A stretch of DNA of 64,000 bases from a bacterium BMS3Abin11 (GTDB lineage Bacteria; Pseudomonadota; Gammaproteobacteria; BMS3Bbin11): positions 93,103 to 157,102 of the forward strand of contig BDTD01000033.1 in the NCBI GenBank assembly GCA_002897635.1, in the 5' to 3' direction. Below are positions 17,801 to 26,587 of the stretch, piece after piece (position 1 is the first letter of the stretch; each line of letters opens with the position of its first letter). The position numbers and the translations under genes are program-made. Under the pieces are notes generated by a model, which did no database searches, was not told the origin of the DNA, and was given only the letters and a program-made list of their open reading frames with translations.

Positions 17801-17968
17801 ATATTGTGATCTGTTACAACACAGGTAGCAAGTCACGCGTTTTATAAAATGTTGCACAGAGATTTTTTCTCAGCTAAGTTCACTCTCCTTATACAGGAAT
17901 TCATGAAATTGCAAAGCGAAGATAGCACAACGATGCTCTCCCACATAAATACAGAGGTGGGTAGATCT

Positions 17969-18295
17969 ATGTCAGCAAACAAAATTGTGCTGCCGCTCTA
18001 TGAAAGTCGGCTATGGATTCGCCTGTTTGCTGCCTGCCTGATCTTCTATGGCGCACTGATCACAGTTACCGGTGTTGGTATACTTGTTGCCTGGGTGCCT
18101 GTGTGGATCGGTATCCTGCTGCTGCTCGTCAGCAGAACAATAAAGACCGCCTATGAAAAAAATGATGAACAGGCTTTGATGCGGTCACTAGCACGTCTGA
18201 AAACAATATTTACAATCCTCGGTCTTTCCTCTGTTGTACTGATAATCAGCAGCATCTATCTTGTCAACTATGCGTTTGAAAAGTCTTTGTTTTAA
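17969..18295 (+). CDS. Membrane protein of the DUF5362 type
   Basis: The 108-residue product begins MSANKIVLPLYESRLWIRLF and has two clusters of hydrophobic segments. The first is LFAACLIFYGALITVTGVGILVA with WVPVWIGILLLL, and the second is IFTILGLSSVVLIISSIYLV. Between them is a charged stretch (YEKNDEQALMRSLARLK). This layout matches the DUF5362 family as I remember it; no function is known. The start is chosen at ATG 17969 because GAGGTGGG lies about 8 bases upstream. An in-frame upstream start at 17849 would add a 40-residue polar leader of low plausibility. The TAA stop overlaps the TTAA bordering a mobile element. Confidence 0.65.
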   Translation: MSANKIVLPLYESRLWIRLFAACLIFYGALITVTGVGILVAWVPVWIGILLLLVSRTIKTAYEKNDEQALMRSLARLKTIFTILGLSSVVLIISSIYLVNYAFEKSLF

Positions 18296-18454
18296 GGATC
18301 CTCTGATTAATTCTGGACGATGTAGATTGCGATCTAACATCTTCAGGTTTGAGGCGCAAATCTCACGTGATAGCTAGTTATTGCGAAGATTCTTAATGCA
18401 GAGAGGGCCAATTTGGGATGGAAGATGAATATTCATGGATTAATAGAGGAGCCC
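18296..18454. mobile_element. 159-bp palindromic MITE-like element, family 1 copy B
   Basis: The element starts GGATCCTCTGATTAATTC after TTAA (18292-18295) and ends TTAATAGAGGAGCCC before TTCA (18455-18458), a near-duplicate of the target. Its left terminal repeat is intermediate between families 1 and 2, linking them. The interior ATAGCTAGTTAT...CTTAATGCAGAG matches the other family 1 copies. It supplies part of the stop codon of the preceding gene. It has no coding capacity. Confidence 0.8.
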
Positions 18455-18458
18455 TTCA

Positions 18459-18751
18459 TACTAAATTACCCTGGGCAACCTGGCGAAGTATTTGGTCGCC
18501 GAAAATTACCAATTTGATCCCATCTATCATCTACTGGCACCTGCCGTACGGATAAACCCTGACAGGTAGTTTATTACGGGATTTCACCAGACGATAGTTT
18601 GATTTTAACAAGGTGGATACGTCACCCTGGCAAGCTATGCTGCGGTCCCTCCGACGAGTAAACACCAGCCTTGACTGACTATTCCACCGCCTCTCTTTCC
18701 AGGAAAGGACGCACCTTACGTCTCTAAATACTACTGATTATCGGAAATCAG
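18459..18751. other. Unassigned intergenic stretch
   Basis: About 290 bases between the mobile element and the next gene hold no supported reading frame. Several short hairpin-forming words occur (for example GGCGAAGTATTTGGTCGCC near 18492-18510). No known riboswitch, tRNA or small-RNA fold was recognised. The promoter of the following membrane-protein gene presumably lies here. Confidence 0.4.
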
Positions 18752-19336
18752 GTGTGTCTTGAGCAAAACAAGAGTAAATTCGAACACTTTAAAACTAGTC
18801 TCATTTACCTGCTATCAACTACTGTAAATAGAAAGCCGGGTAAGGCCAATGTCATGTTAGATCCAAAATCCGTCTCTACGCCTGGAATACCTGTACGACG
18901 CCCCAGACTGGTTCGTGCCGACAGTCAGTTACGAAATAAATGGCTGGCTGCTGTAGCTTTCCTGGTTATTGTGCTTGCTTTACTGCTCTGGAGTTCACCG
19001 TCAGTACAAAGCAATCTGGTTAAAGTGTTTTTTGGTGATGGCACAGAGAATGTTTTCAGGCTGTTGGTTATTTTCTATTCCCTGTTCGCAATACTTGCCA
19101 TCATACTGATTACCATTGGCATACACCTGATTCAGGTGGCCAGGGAAATTCAGCAAAGCAACAGGTTTCCAGCACCCGGCATGCGTGTTATGCGTGATAC
19201 CTGGGTAATAAGGGGGCGCCGGGCCCAGTTTTTGTCACGCCTGTTTATTGGGATAGCTGTTGTATTGATTATTGGCGGGGGTTTCATCCCCTTTTATTTT
19301 CATGCTTTGTTGTTGAAGTTGCTGGCATCGGGCTGA
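18752..19336 (+). CDS. Uncharacterised three-helix membrane protein
   Basis: The 194-residue reading frame starts at GTG 18752. An in-frame ATG at 18854 (MLDPKSVSTPGIPVRRPRL) would give 160 residues and is at least as likely. Three membrane segments are visible, counted from 18752: AVAFLVIVLALLLW (about 66-80), LLVIFYSLFAILAIILITIGI (about 104-125) and LFIGIAVVLIIGGGFIPFYF (about 163-183). A basic cytoplasmic loop with RRAQFLSR precedes the last. I do not recognise the family. It stands alone, followed by a purine-rich repeat and the convergent hemL. Confidence 0.55.
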   Translation: MCLEQNKSKFEHFKTSLIYLLSTTVNRKPGKANVMLDPKSVSTPGIPVRRPRLVRADSQLRNKWLAAVAFLVIVLALLLWSSPSVQSNLVKVFFGDGTENVFRLLVIFYSLFAILAIILITIGIHLIQVAREIQQSNRFPAPGMRVMRDTWVIRGRRAQFLSRLFIGIAVVLIIGGGFIPFYFHALLLKLLASG

Positions 19337-19510
19337 AAGGCAGGAGGAAAGGGGATACTAAAGACTAAAGATAAAAGATAAAAGATAAAAGATGAAGATT
19401 TTCCTTTGAGCTTGTCCGAATAAATTCGAACCTACAGGAAAATTATGCACATCACGTTGGCAACCACCTGGTTTTGACTTTCCTTTCCCCTTTCCCCTGC
19501 CTTTCACCCC
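19337..19510. repeat. Polypurine tract plus REP-like composite repeat
   Basis: A purine-rich run (AAAGATAAAAGATAAAAG and variants, 19340-19398) is followed by a REP-like 22-mer on the minus strand (19414-19435) and a pyrimidine-rich tract (TTTGACTTTCCTTTCCCC). Read on the minus strand, 19414-19510 matches 38081-38191 nearly end to end: GGGGTGAAA, then GGAAAGTCAAAACC, then the REP 22-mer. This defines a dispersed composite of about 100 bases. It lies between convergent genes and stops exactly at the hemL stop codon. Confidence 0.7.
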
Positions 19511-20788
19511 TCAAAGTGATGAAAAAACAGCCTCTGCCGCATCAAGTGTAAAATCAATTTCCATCTGCCCATGCGCCGATGAAACAAAGCCTGCCTCAAA
19601 AGATGAAGGCGCCAGATTTACACCCTGCTCCAGCATCCCATGGAAAAATTTATTAAACCGCCCAACATCACAGGCCATGACGTCTACGAAACGGCTCACT
19701 TGCTCGCTGTCGGTGAAAAACAGGCCAAACATTCCGCCGACCTGATTAAATGTCAGTGCTATTCCTGCAGCCTTTGCACGTTGCTGAATACCGCTCGCTA
19801 ACTGATATGCGGTCGCTGACAAACAATCATAAAAACCTTCTTCCTGAATGTTCTCAAGCATCGCCAGACCGGCTGACATGGCAACCGGGTTGCCGGACAA
19901 TGTCCCCGCCTGATACACCGGCCCATCGGGTGCTATTTGATCCATCAAATCAGCGTGCCCGCCAAAGGCCCCGACGGGCAATCCGCCACCGATCACTTTA
20001 CCGAGCGTCGTAAGGTCAGGGACTACGCCGTAATGTGCCTGGGCCCCGCCTAATGCCACGCGAAAACCGGTCATAACCTCATCAAAAATGAGTACTGTGC
20101 CGTGCTTGTCACAAAGCTCTCGCATGCCCTGCAGAAAGCCTTCTACGGGTGGTACGCAGCTCATATTACCGGCTACCGGCTCGACGATCATACAGGCAAC
20201 ATCCTGTCCCTCTGCCTGCATGACTTCGGCAAGCTGATCCAGGTTGTTGTATTCCAGAGTTAGTGTCAGTCTGGCCAGATCTGCCGGCACTCCCGGAGAG
20301 GTTGGTACGCCCAGGGTCAGCGCGCCGGAACCGGCCTTGACCAGCAGGGAATCTGAATGGCCGTGGTAACAACCTTCAAATTTAATTATTTTGTCCCTGC
20401 CGGTTGCGCCGCGTGCCAGTCGAATTGCACTCATCGTAGCTTCTGTGCCGGAGCTGACCATTCTTACCTTTTCAATTGACGGCATCAGTTGGCAAACAAG
20501 ATCCGCCATCTGTGTCTCGAGGACGGTCGGTGCGCCGTAGCCAAGCCCGGCTTCGAGCTGCTTTTTTACAGCCTCAATAACGGCTGGGTGGGAATGGCCA
20601 AGTATCATCGGCCCCCAGGAACCAACATAATCGATATATTCCCGCCCCTCTTCATCCCACAAACGGGCGCCTGCGCCGCGCTTGAAAAATACCGGTGCGC
20701 CACCGACTGATTTGAATGCCCGTACCGGGGAATTCACACCACCCGGGATATGTTTTGAGGCCTGCAGGAAAAGCTCTTCGTTGTTCAT
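19511..20788 (-). CDS. hemL: Glutamate-1-semialdehyde 2,1-aminomutase
   Basis: HemL converts glutamate-1-semialdehyde to 5-aminolevulinate in the C5 pathway of tetrapyrrole synthesis, using pyridoxamine phosphate. The 425-residue protein has the family N-terminus ([18 protein letters not shown]), the cofactor-binding [16 protein letters not shown], the aspartate in [11 protein letters not shown], and the Schiff-base lysine in [19 protein letters not shown]. It is complete and typical. It is the last gene of a minus-strand run (MoxR, DUF58, transglutaminase, thiD, thiE, hemL); its ATG directly abuts the thiE stop codon. Confidence 0.97.
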   Translation of the reverse strand: MNNEELFLQASKHIPGGVNSPVRAFKSVGGAPVFFKRGAGARLWDEEGREYIDYVGSWGPMILGHSHPAVIEAVKKQLEAGLGYGAPTVLETQMADLVCQLMPSIEKVRMVSSGTEATMSAIRLARGATGRDKIIKFEGCYHGHSDSLLVKAGSGALTLGVPTSPGVPADLARLTLTLEYNNLDQLAEVMQAEGQDVACMIVEPVAGNMSCVPPVEGFLQGMRELCDKHGTVLIFDEVMTGFRVALGGAQAHYGVVPDLTTLGKVIGGGLPVGAFGGHADLMDQIAPDGPVYQAGTLSGNPVAMSAGLAMLENIQEEGFYDCLSATAYQLASGIQQRAKAAGIALTFNQVGGMFGLFFTDSEQVSRFVDVMACDVGRFNKFFHGMLEQGVNLAPSSFEAGFVSSAHGQMEIDFTLDAAEAVFSSL

Positions 20789-21469
20789 CTATGTTTCAAC
20801 CTGTTTAGTCTTTGCTATTTGTCGTTTATTAATAGAGGCACCCTTAAATAATGCAGTGATTTTCATGCTGCTGAGGAACGGGTCCGGCGTTAAAAAAACA
20901 CCGCTGATAACCGCTACGGCGCTAGCTCCGGATGATATCAGAGTCTCCGCATTTTCCGCTACGATTCCACCTATCGCTACTAGCGGCAGCTCAAACCTTT
21001 GTTTTGCCTGTTGAAGAATTTTCAGATCAACTGGTTTTGCCTGCGGTTTCGTGCTTGATAAAAAGAAACTGCCGAATGCAATATAGTCGGCGCCGGCATT
21101 GGCCGCCTGCACTGCCCGCGACAGACTGTTGTAACAGGATGCACCAATCATTAGCTCAGGGTAACGGGTCCTTGTTTCACTTACTGTGGCATCATCTCTG
21201 CCACAATGCACACCATCTGCATTCACTTTCATGGCAAGTTCAGCATTATCATTGATGATGAATACTGCACCTGCACGACGGCATATTTTACACAATTCAC
21301 TTGCCTGTCTCAGACGTTTTTCCTCATTACGGCTCTTGTCACGGTACTGTAAAACCCGGCATCCTCCCGCCAGCACCATGCGAACCTTCTCAAATAGCTC
21401 GCCATCATCCACAGACCCGGTGTCGGCAATGGCATACAGACCTCTAATCTTGTTAGCAAGATGATGCAT
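20789..21469 (-). CDS. thiE: Thiamine-phosphate synthase
   Basis: ThiE couples hydroxymethylpyrimidine diphosphate with thiazole phosphate to make thiamine phosphate. The 226-residue TIM-barrel protein shows VLQYRDKSRNEEKRLRQA, FIINDNAELAMKVNADGVHCGRDD, IGASCYNSLSRAVQA, DYIAFGSFFLSSTKP and PLVAIGGIVAENAETLISSGASAVAVISG, all standard motifs. The tail after SSMKITALF is unusual: FKGASIN is encoded by an end of the family 1 mobile element (20828-20847), and the stop lies beyond it. The product thus carries a C-terminal extension of about 19 residues that is partly transposon-derived. It lies between thiD and hemL with almost no spacing. Confidence 0.94.
   Translation of the reverse strand: MHHLANKIRGLYAIADTGSVDDGELFEKVRMVLAGGCRVLQYRDKSRNEEKRLRQASELCKICRRAGAVFIINDNAELAMKVNADGVHCGRDDATVSETRTRYPELMIGASCYNSLSRAVQAANAGADYIAFGSFFLSSTKPQAKPVDLKILQQAKQRFELPLVAIGGIVAENAETLISSGASAVAVISGVFLTPDPFLSSMKITALFKGASINKRQIAKTKQVET
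20828..20847. mobile_element. Solo end of family 1 element inside the thiE 3' coding region
   Basis: ATTAATAGAGGCACCC followed by TTAA matches the right terminus of the 158-bp elements. It is read through in frame by thiE, on the opposite strand, as FKGASIN. The rest of the element is absent. Confidence 0.6.
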
Positions 21470-21472
21470 GAT

Positions 21473-22303
21473 TTACTTTGGTAAATTCGTAAACATGCCG
21501 TCGCGGCAAAGACGGCCGGGAATATGCTGTCCATGACCGAGCCTGAACCCTGCCCGCAGACTATTTATGACGAATTGTTGTGCCTGTTCCAGTGCCTGTT
21601 CCATCTCCAGGCCATGTGCAATCCCTGCAGCGATGGCTGAAGCCAGGGTACAGCCTGAGCCATGATATTCAAATTCCAGGCGTGGCCACGACCACTCTCG
21701 GATCTTTTTGCCCCGCTGATAGAAATGGTTAATGACATAACTAGATTCAGCATGTGTGCCGGTAATCATACAGTTGCTGTCACTTAACAGCCTGGCGCAA
21801 TCATCGGCAGCGACATCTTTACCTGCCAGCAAGCACGCTTCTGGAAGATTGGGCGTAATTATTGTCGCTCTGGGAAATAGCAATTCCTTTAGTGGTTCAA
21901 TAAGTGAGTCTTTACTAAGCCTCTCACCGTTATTACTGCTCATTACAGGGTCGACTATCACCTTGATTTCGGGATATTCACCTAGTAAAGAGGATACAAC
22001 GGAAATAATCTCCCTGTTTGCCAGCATGCCCGTCTTCACCGCAGAGAGTGATAGATCATCCAGCACTGCGCGCATCTGCTCTTCGATTAAACCCACTTCT
22101 ACCGGCTGAAATCTCCTGACCCCGACTGTATCCTGAACGGTTATTGCCGTTACCACCGGTGCCGCATGACAGCCCATGGCGGACAGCGTCTGAATATCCG
22201 CACACAGCCCCGCTCCTCCAGAGGGGTCCATGCCACCGATTACCATCACTACCGGTGGCACCGTTTTGTTTGTACTCCTCGTTTTACTGCCCCCTAGTTT
22301 CAT
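21473..22303 (-). CDS. thiD: Hydroxymethylpyrimidine/phosphomethylpyrimidine kinase
   Basis: ThiD phosphorylates hydroxymethylpyrimidine twice for thiamine synthesis. The 276-residue ribokinase-fold protein shows VIGGMDPSGGAGLCADIQTL near the start, AVKTGMLANREI, VIVDPVMSSNNGERL, TPNLPEACLLAG, and the anion-hole motif FEYHGSGCTLASAIAAG with the catalytic Asp position replaced in the usual ThiD manner (GSGCT). It overlaps the upstream transglutaminase gene by four bases (ATGA), indicating translational coupling, and is followed by thiE within 4 bases. Confidence 0.94.
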   Translation of the reverse strand: MKLGGSKTRSTNKTVPPVVMVIGGMDPSGGAGLCADIQTLSAMGCHAAPVVTAITVQDTVGVRRFQPVEVGLIEEQMRAVLDDLSLSAVKTGMLANREIISVVSSLLGEYPEIKVIVDPVMSSNNGERLSKDSLIEPLKELLFPRATIITPNLPEACLLAGKDVAADDCARLLSDSNCMITGTHAESSYVINHFYQRGKKIREWSWPRLEFEYHGSGCTLASAIAAGIAHGLEMEQALEQAQQFVINSLRAGFRLGHGQHIPGRLCRDGMFTNLPK

Positions 22304-24342
22304 TGTCCCGGCCTAAAATCATGTACGACCCGGGTAAGTATTTGCTGTTGTTTTGGATCTGAAATGCCTGCATATAAAATGGCGATATAGGCCCCTGTCA
22401 CTGACATCACCGCTCCCTGTAAATCTGGCCGTAGGCCTATTACCCGCCGGGCAAAACTTGCCGGTCCTTCTGATGGCGACCTAACAATTCCGATACGAGA
22501 CAGGCGATGACAGTATTTTTGATACTGCCGTATAGCCGGATCAGTTATTTTTTTTCTATGAAATAATAACCACGCCTGAATACTGACTACCAGTGAACCC
22601 AGCCCCACAAGTAAAAATACCAGCTTACTCCAGTCCGTCTGCTGAAAACCAATCCAGCGAAGCAAACTGCTCTGATTTTTCTTGCCATAATCGATCACCC
22701 ACTTATACCAGTGTGTGTTGACGCCATCCCAGAATAGTTTCACCCCCTTAATTGTTCGGCTGAATGGGGTTCCTGCTAAAATTGCCTGCAGCTTTTCACC
22801 CGCCACATTACCCAGCGGCTGCCCCTGTTCCATTAATTGTCGAATAGCAGAAAAACCATATTCAATTCTTTCCGGCGCAACGGCTGAGGTAGGGTCTACT
22901 CTGACCCAGCCACTTTCCTCCAGCCACACCTCAGACCAGGCATGGGCATCGCTTTGTCTGACAATTAAATAATCGCCCTGCTCATTCCATTCGCCCCCCT
23001 GGTATCCGATTACCACACGTGCCGGTATTCCAGCCAACCTCATCATTGCAGTAAAAGAAGAGGCATAGTGCTCGCAATAGCCCCTTCGTGTATCGAGCAT
23101 GAAACTTTGCACTGGTTTATCACCCAGTAGCGGAGGTTGCAGGGTATAGAAAAATTTATTGTCCCGATAATAATCAAAAACGGCCTTGATGTACTCCCTG
23201 TCACTGCCTGCCTGCCGGTAAAGTTTTTCTGCCAGGCGGGCAAGCCGGTCTCCTTTTATCGAACTTTTATCCAGATTTCTCTGTCGTACCTCGTCAGATA
23301 TCTTTGGAAATTTATAGTTAATCGCTGATTTTATTTGCAGTTGTTGCCGTTCACGGATTGGCCCCGTGCTGCGCAGAGTCTGTCCTGTCCCCCATTTCAG
23401 TTCAACGGGCTTGCTGACCGGCATGTCGAGAGCAAATATCCATTTTTTATTTGATGGCTCCTGAAGAATTGAATATTTAATCACATTCTCTTTTTTGTAG
23501 TTTACTTTTGCAGCGACCACCTTTGCTTGTGGACTTTCTTTCCAAACTCCCTGTTCATAGTTTTCCAGCACCAGGCCGCGCCAGTAGCGCTGTTTTGCAA
23601 CCGGAAGTCTGCCATTAAACTCTACCCTGAATGCCACTTTTTCACTCTGGTTCAATTCATTAATACTACCAGGCTTCATCGTATCCGACATTCCAGTCAG
23701 TCCGGAGTGGCTATCACCGGGCAGTCCAAACAGGCCGCCCTGCAGACGGGGAAATAGCAGGAATAACAATATAGCAACAGGTAGCCCCATCATTACTATG
23801 CCCGCAGCACGCCTCAGCATAGTGAATGGTTTTTGTCTGTTACTATGGTTTAAGTACATCATGACCGTGAAAAGGACAATAACTACAGCCATCAAATAGA
23901 CTCCCAGCCAGAGAGATTGTGAATAGAGAAAGCTTGTCAGGACAATAAACAGACAGAGAAAAATGACCAGCATATAATCACGCATGGTCTTCAGCTCAAG
24001 AAATTTCAACATCGTTAATGCCACCAGCATCGCAACACCCGCATCACGCCCGAGTAGGGTATGGTAATGCTGAAAAAGAAATAAGAGCACGATGAAAATT
24101 ATTATTATTCGAACAATACTGCCGGGCGGGCGCACATTTACGGTGATTATTTTGTAACGCCAGAAAAAGACAAATATTGCAAGCACCGCAAACCATGCAG
24201 GCAAGCGCCCCAGGTGGGGGCTCACTGACAGCAGAAATGCAATAAACAAAGAATATAATGCCTGCCTGTCTGGCTTGATTTCCTGACCGGTACTGATATG
24301 AAATTTTTGTTTTATCAAAATAACGCTAAAACTTTTAGACAC
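22300..24342 (-). CDS. TgpA-type membrane transglutaminase-like protein
   Basis: This is a 680-residue inner-membrane protein with about six N-terminal helices (residues 30-210, DUF3488 region), a periplasmic transglutaminase-like domain and another helix near 595-615, followed by a cytoplasmic tail. The papain-like triad is present: C near residue 420 in RRGYCEHYASSF, H near 466 in SDAHAWSEVW, and D near 483 in WVRVDPTSA. This matches TgpA of Pseudomonas aeruginosa, an essential periplasmic-facing transglutaminase-like protein, and its neighbours are the same there (MoxR ATPase and DUF58 protein). The substrate is unknown. It overlaps the DUF58 gene by 28 bases. Confidence 0.9.
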   Translation of the reverse strand: MSKSFSVILIKQKFHISTGQEIKPDRQALYSLFIAFLLSVSPHLGRLPAWFAVLAIFVFFWRYKIITVNVRPPGSIVRIIIIFIVLLFLFQHYHTLLGRDAGVAMLVALTMLKFLELKTMRDYMLVIFLCLFIVLTSFLYSQSLWLGVYLMAVVIVLFTVMMYLNHSNRQKPFTMLRRAAGIVMMGLPVAILLFLLFPRLQGGLFGLPGDSHSGLTGMSDTMKPGSINELNQSEKVAFRVEFNGRLPVAKQRYWRGLVLENYEQGVWKESPQAKVVAAKVNYKKENVIKYSILQEPSNKKWIFALDMPVSKPVELKWGTGQTLRSTGPIRERQQLQIKSAINYKFPKISDEVRQRNLDKSSIKGDRLARLAEKLYRQAGSDREYIKAVFDYYRDNKFFYTLQPPLLGDKPVQSFMLDTRRGYCEHYASSFTAMMRLAGIPARVVIGYQGGEWNEQGDYLIVRQSDAHAWSEVWLEESGWVRVDPTSAVAPERIEYGFSAIRQLMEQGQPLGNVAGEKLQAILAGTPFSRTIKGVKLFWDGVNTHWYKWVIDYGKKNQSSLLRWIGFQQTDWSKLVFLLVGLGSLVVSIQAWLLFHRKKITDPAIRQYQKYCHRLSRIGIVRSPSEGPASFARRVIGLRPDLQGAVMSVTGAYIAILYAGISDPKQQQILTRVVHDFRPGQ

Positions 24343-25199
24343 TCTGTCAAATGTCTTTCATCATTTGATGGCAATAATTTATGCCCGGGCAGATCCAGCC
24401 CGAAACTTATTCCCTGTGCCCCTGCTTCTATCACCCAGCGGGTAAGCAGACTGATTCGATGTTCTTTATCTCCATGCGTATCATCCCAGTGGAATGTCAT
24501 TTCAGGCATTTCTCCACCGACAAACTCCTTACTGTACAGGCCCTTGCCTCTGGCATAGGCTTTCCAGTCTATGTGCTGTGGTGGGTCGCCTTTCCGGAAT
24601 TTCCGCAGGCCCGAATAGTCGTCATGGCTGTTTTTTCTCAGCACGGGTTTCGGGCTATTCCCTGTGACCCTTGATGGAAAGTCCTGCCATTCAGCAGGTT
24701 TCGGGTAAACCAGTGTTTTTCTATCAAGCCCTGTGGGTTTACTCCATGAAAATAATAGCCCCAGAGGATAGCGAGTATTCACTTGCACCATAGGCAATGA
24801 ATACCAGCCTCTTTTCCTTACTCTGGTGCAGCACTCAATGCTCAATATATCACTGGCTGAAAAATCTCTACGCCTGCTTTGGTCGCCTTTTATATCAATA
24901 CCAATATCATAACGATCACGTTTCGACCGGTTCGAAAGAATAAGTGTGTAGCTTAGTGTATTGCCTACAAATACCGCGCTGCACGTACCGTAGGAAAGAC
25001 ACAGGCCTTCCAGGTTACGATGCGTATATAACATGGATACCAATACCGTCGAGGCCAGTGTAAACGTCATCACATAGGCCAGCGAATTATTGTAATTCAC
25101 GGCGATCAGCAACATCGCCAGCAGTGCAATTGAAAATATAATGCCATGCCGCGTCGGCAACATGTAAAGGTTTGCTCTTGAAAGACAGTGTTCATCCAT
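24315..25199 (-). CDS. DUF58 protein (MoxR-associated, von Willebrand-like fold)
   Basis: The 294-residue protein has two N-terminal membrane helices (IIFSIALLAMLLIAVNY and YVMTFTLASTVLVSMLY), followed by a soluble region with the DUF58 hallmark GLRKFRKGDPPQHIDWKAYARG near residue 200. Such proteins are regularly encoded between a MoxR ATPase and a transglutaminase-like protein, as here. They are thought to act with the ATPase in maturation or assembly of envelope proteins; the exact role is not established. It overlaps the next gene by 28 bases, so the three genes are surely one operon. Confidence 0.88.
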   Translation of the reverse strand: MDEHCLSRANLYMLPTRHGIIFSIALLAMLLIAVNYNNSLAYVMTFTLASTVLVSMLYTHRNLEGLCLSYGTCSAVFVGNTLSYTLILSNRSKRDRYDIGIDIKGDQSRRRDFSASDILSIECCTRVRKRGWYSLPMVQVNTRYPLGLLFSWSKPTGLDRKTLVYPKPAEWQDFPSRVTGNSPKPVLRKNSHDDYSGLRKFRKGDPPQHIDWKAYARGKGLYSKEFVGGEMPEMTFHWDDTHGDKEHRISLLTRWVIEAGAQGISFGLDLPGHKLLPSNDERHLTECLKVLALF

Positions 25200-25274
25200 A
25201 CTAGTGCTCCTTCAACCTGAAAATGACGGGTTCAGCATCCCTGTGGTGTCTCGCCGCTTCGTTCTAGCGCGCCT

Positions 25275-26198
25275 TTATTGTACCGGGGTAATTTCCAGTA
25301 GCCTGTCTGCAGGATTCTTCCCTATATTCACGTGTCCCTCCTGATCCATTGCCAGCGTCAGTCTATGCCCAATAACTGCAGGCAGGACATCCTGAACATC
25401 TTCCGGTATGACATAGTCTCTCCCGGCAAGCATTGCCCAGGCCCGTGCGCCACTAACTAAATTCAACGCAGCCCTGGGAGAAATGCCATTGTTGAAATTT
25501 GCTGAATTTCTTGATTGCTCAGTCAAATCCTGGACATAATCCAGTAGTGCTGGACGGGTTTTTATCGATTTCACTTCTTCCTGCCAGGTCAGTAGATCCG
25601 ATTTCGTAACCACGGCCTCAAGTTTTGTCAGCAGTTCCCGACGGTCTTCTTTTTCTAGCAAAGTCCGCTCAGAGGCCCGATTCGGGTAACCAAGATTAAT
25701 TCGCATAAAAAACCGGTCAAGCTGCGACTCTGGTAAAGGGAAAGTGCCACTATGTTCTAGCGGATTTTGTGTGGCGATAACAAAAAATGGATCTGGTAGC
25801 GTGTATGTATTTCCATCGATACTTACCTGTCGCTCTTCCATTGCTTCCAGCAGTGCGCTTTGTGCCTTGGGTGAAGCCCTGTTTATTTCATCCGCCAGCA
25901 CTACACTGGAGAAAATCGGTCCCTGGTGAAAACGGAAGCTGCTGTTGGCTACTTCAAATACCGAAACCCCTGTGATATCCGCTGGTAGCATATCGCTGGT
26001 AAACTGTATACGGGCAAAATCAAGCCCAAGCGCTTTTGCCAGTGAGTGCGCAAGTAGAGTCTTGCCCATACCTGGAAGATCCTCGATCAGCAGATGGCCT
26101 CTTGCCAGTATACAACACAGGCAAAGCTCAATTTTATCTTCTTTTCCGAGAACTAATTCATTTAGAAACTTTCTAATTTTATCGAATCTTGTTTTCAT
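25275..26198 (-). CDS. MoxR-family AAA+ ATPase
   Basis: This 307-residue AAA+ protein of the MoxR group shows Walker A EDLPGMGKTLLAHSLAK near residue 40, Walker B VVLADEINRASPKAQSALLEAMEE, sensor I FVIATQNPLEHSGTFPLPESQLDRF, and a lid domain with SPRAALNLVSGARAWAMLAGRDYVIPEDV. These ATPases usually act as chaperones for partners with von Willebrand-like folds, here the DUF58 product encoded 75 bases downstream. A ribosome-binding site (AGGAT) is present. The gene starts 15 bases downstream of a 261-bp mobile element, so its promoter must lie within or beyond that element. Confidence 0.93.
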   Translation of the reverse strand: MKTRFDKIRKFLNELVLGKEDKIELCLCCILARGHLLIEDLPGMGKTLLAHSLAKALGLDFARIQFTSDMLPADITGVSVFEVANSSFRFHQGPIFSSVVLADEINRASPKAQSALLEAMEERQVSIDGNTYTLPDPFFVIATQNPLEHSGTFPLPESQLDRFFMRINLGYPNRASERTLLEKEDRRELLTKLEAVVTKSDLLTWQEEVKSIKTRPALLDYVQDLTEQSRNSANFNNGISPRAALNLVSGARAWAMLAGRDYVIPEDVQDVLPAVIGHRLTLAMDQEGHVNIGKNPADRLLEITPVQ

Positions 26199-26216
26199 TT
26201 TTATCCTGTAAATTAA

Positions 26217-26477
26217 GGAGCTTCTGATCGATTATGCCATGTCACTACGAGACCTGAAGCATGTAGCCAAAGTGTGTTTCGCAACGAATGGCCCGGCCCT
26301 TTGCATGAAGCACAATGTGCCGTAGGCATGCGCTTCATGCCTCGCTCTTCGGGGCTTACTGACTGATGCACGCTCTGTATTGCAAATTCCACCAGGCCCA
26401 GACAAGCTTTTAAAATTGCGCCCTGATTGTGGATCAGTCTGTACGCCTGAGATATGGCATAATCGATCAGAGGTTCC
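26217..26477. mobile_element. 261-bp palindromic MITE-like element, family 2 copy B
   Basis: The element is flanked by TTAA on both sides (26213-26216 and 26478-26481). Ends read GGAGCTTCTGATCGATTATG and the complement of CATAATCGATCAGAGGTTCC. It is the same length as the copy at 8518-8778 and homologous throughout in opposite orientation; I estimate roughly 80 percent identity by eye. It preserves the two internal arms and the core words AATTGCG/TTGATTGTG near its end. It fills the spacer between divergent moxR and mlaA. No protein-coding capacity is supported. Confidence 0.85.
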
Positions 26478-26587
26478 TTAATATGTTTCAATTGATTGTA
26501 GACTCGTCACACCAGGTCTTCACTTTATAGGTTGCCTCTATTATTTGTCCATTTAATATAGACCATTGTTTGAGACTTCCGGAACTC

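Noticed and set aside
18459..18751. c-di-GMP or other riboswitch before the three-helix membrane protein
   Set aside because: Some GGTGG and GACG words recall GEMM-type elements, but the conserved helix order and loop sequences are missing.
26213..26491. 92-residue reading frame filling the second 261-bp element
   Set aside because: The frame is a by-product of the palindrome; it is not conserved in the other copy and encodes no transposase motif.
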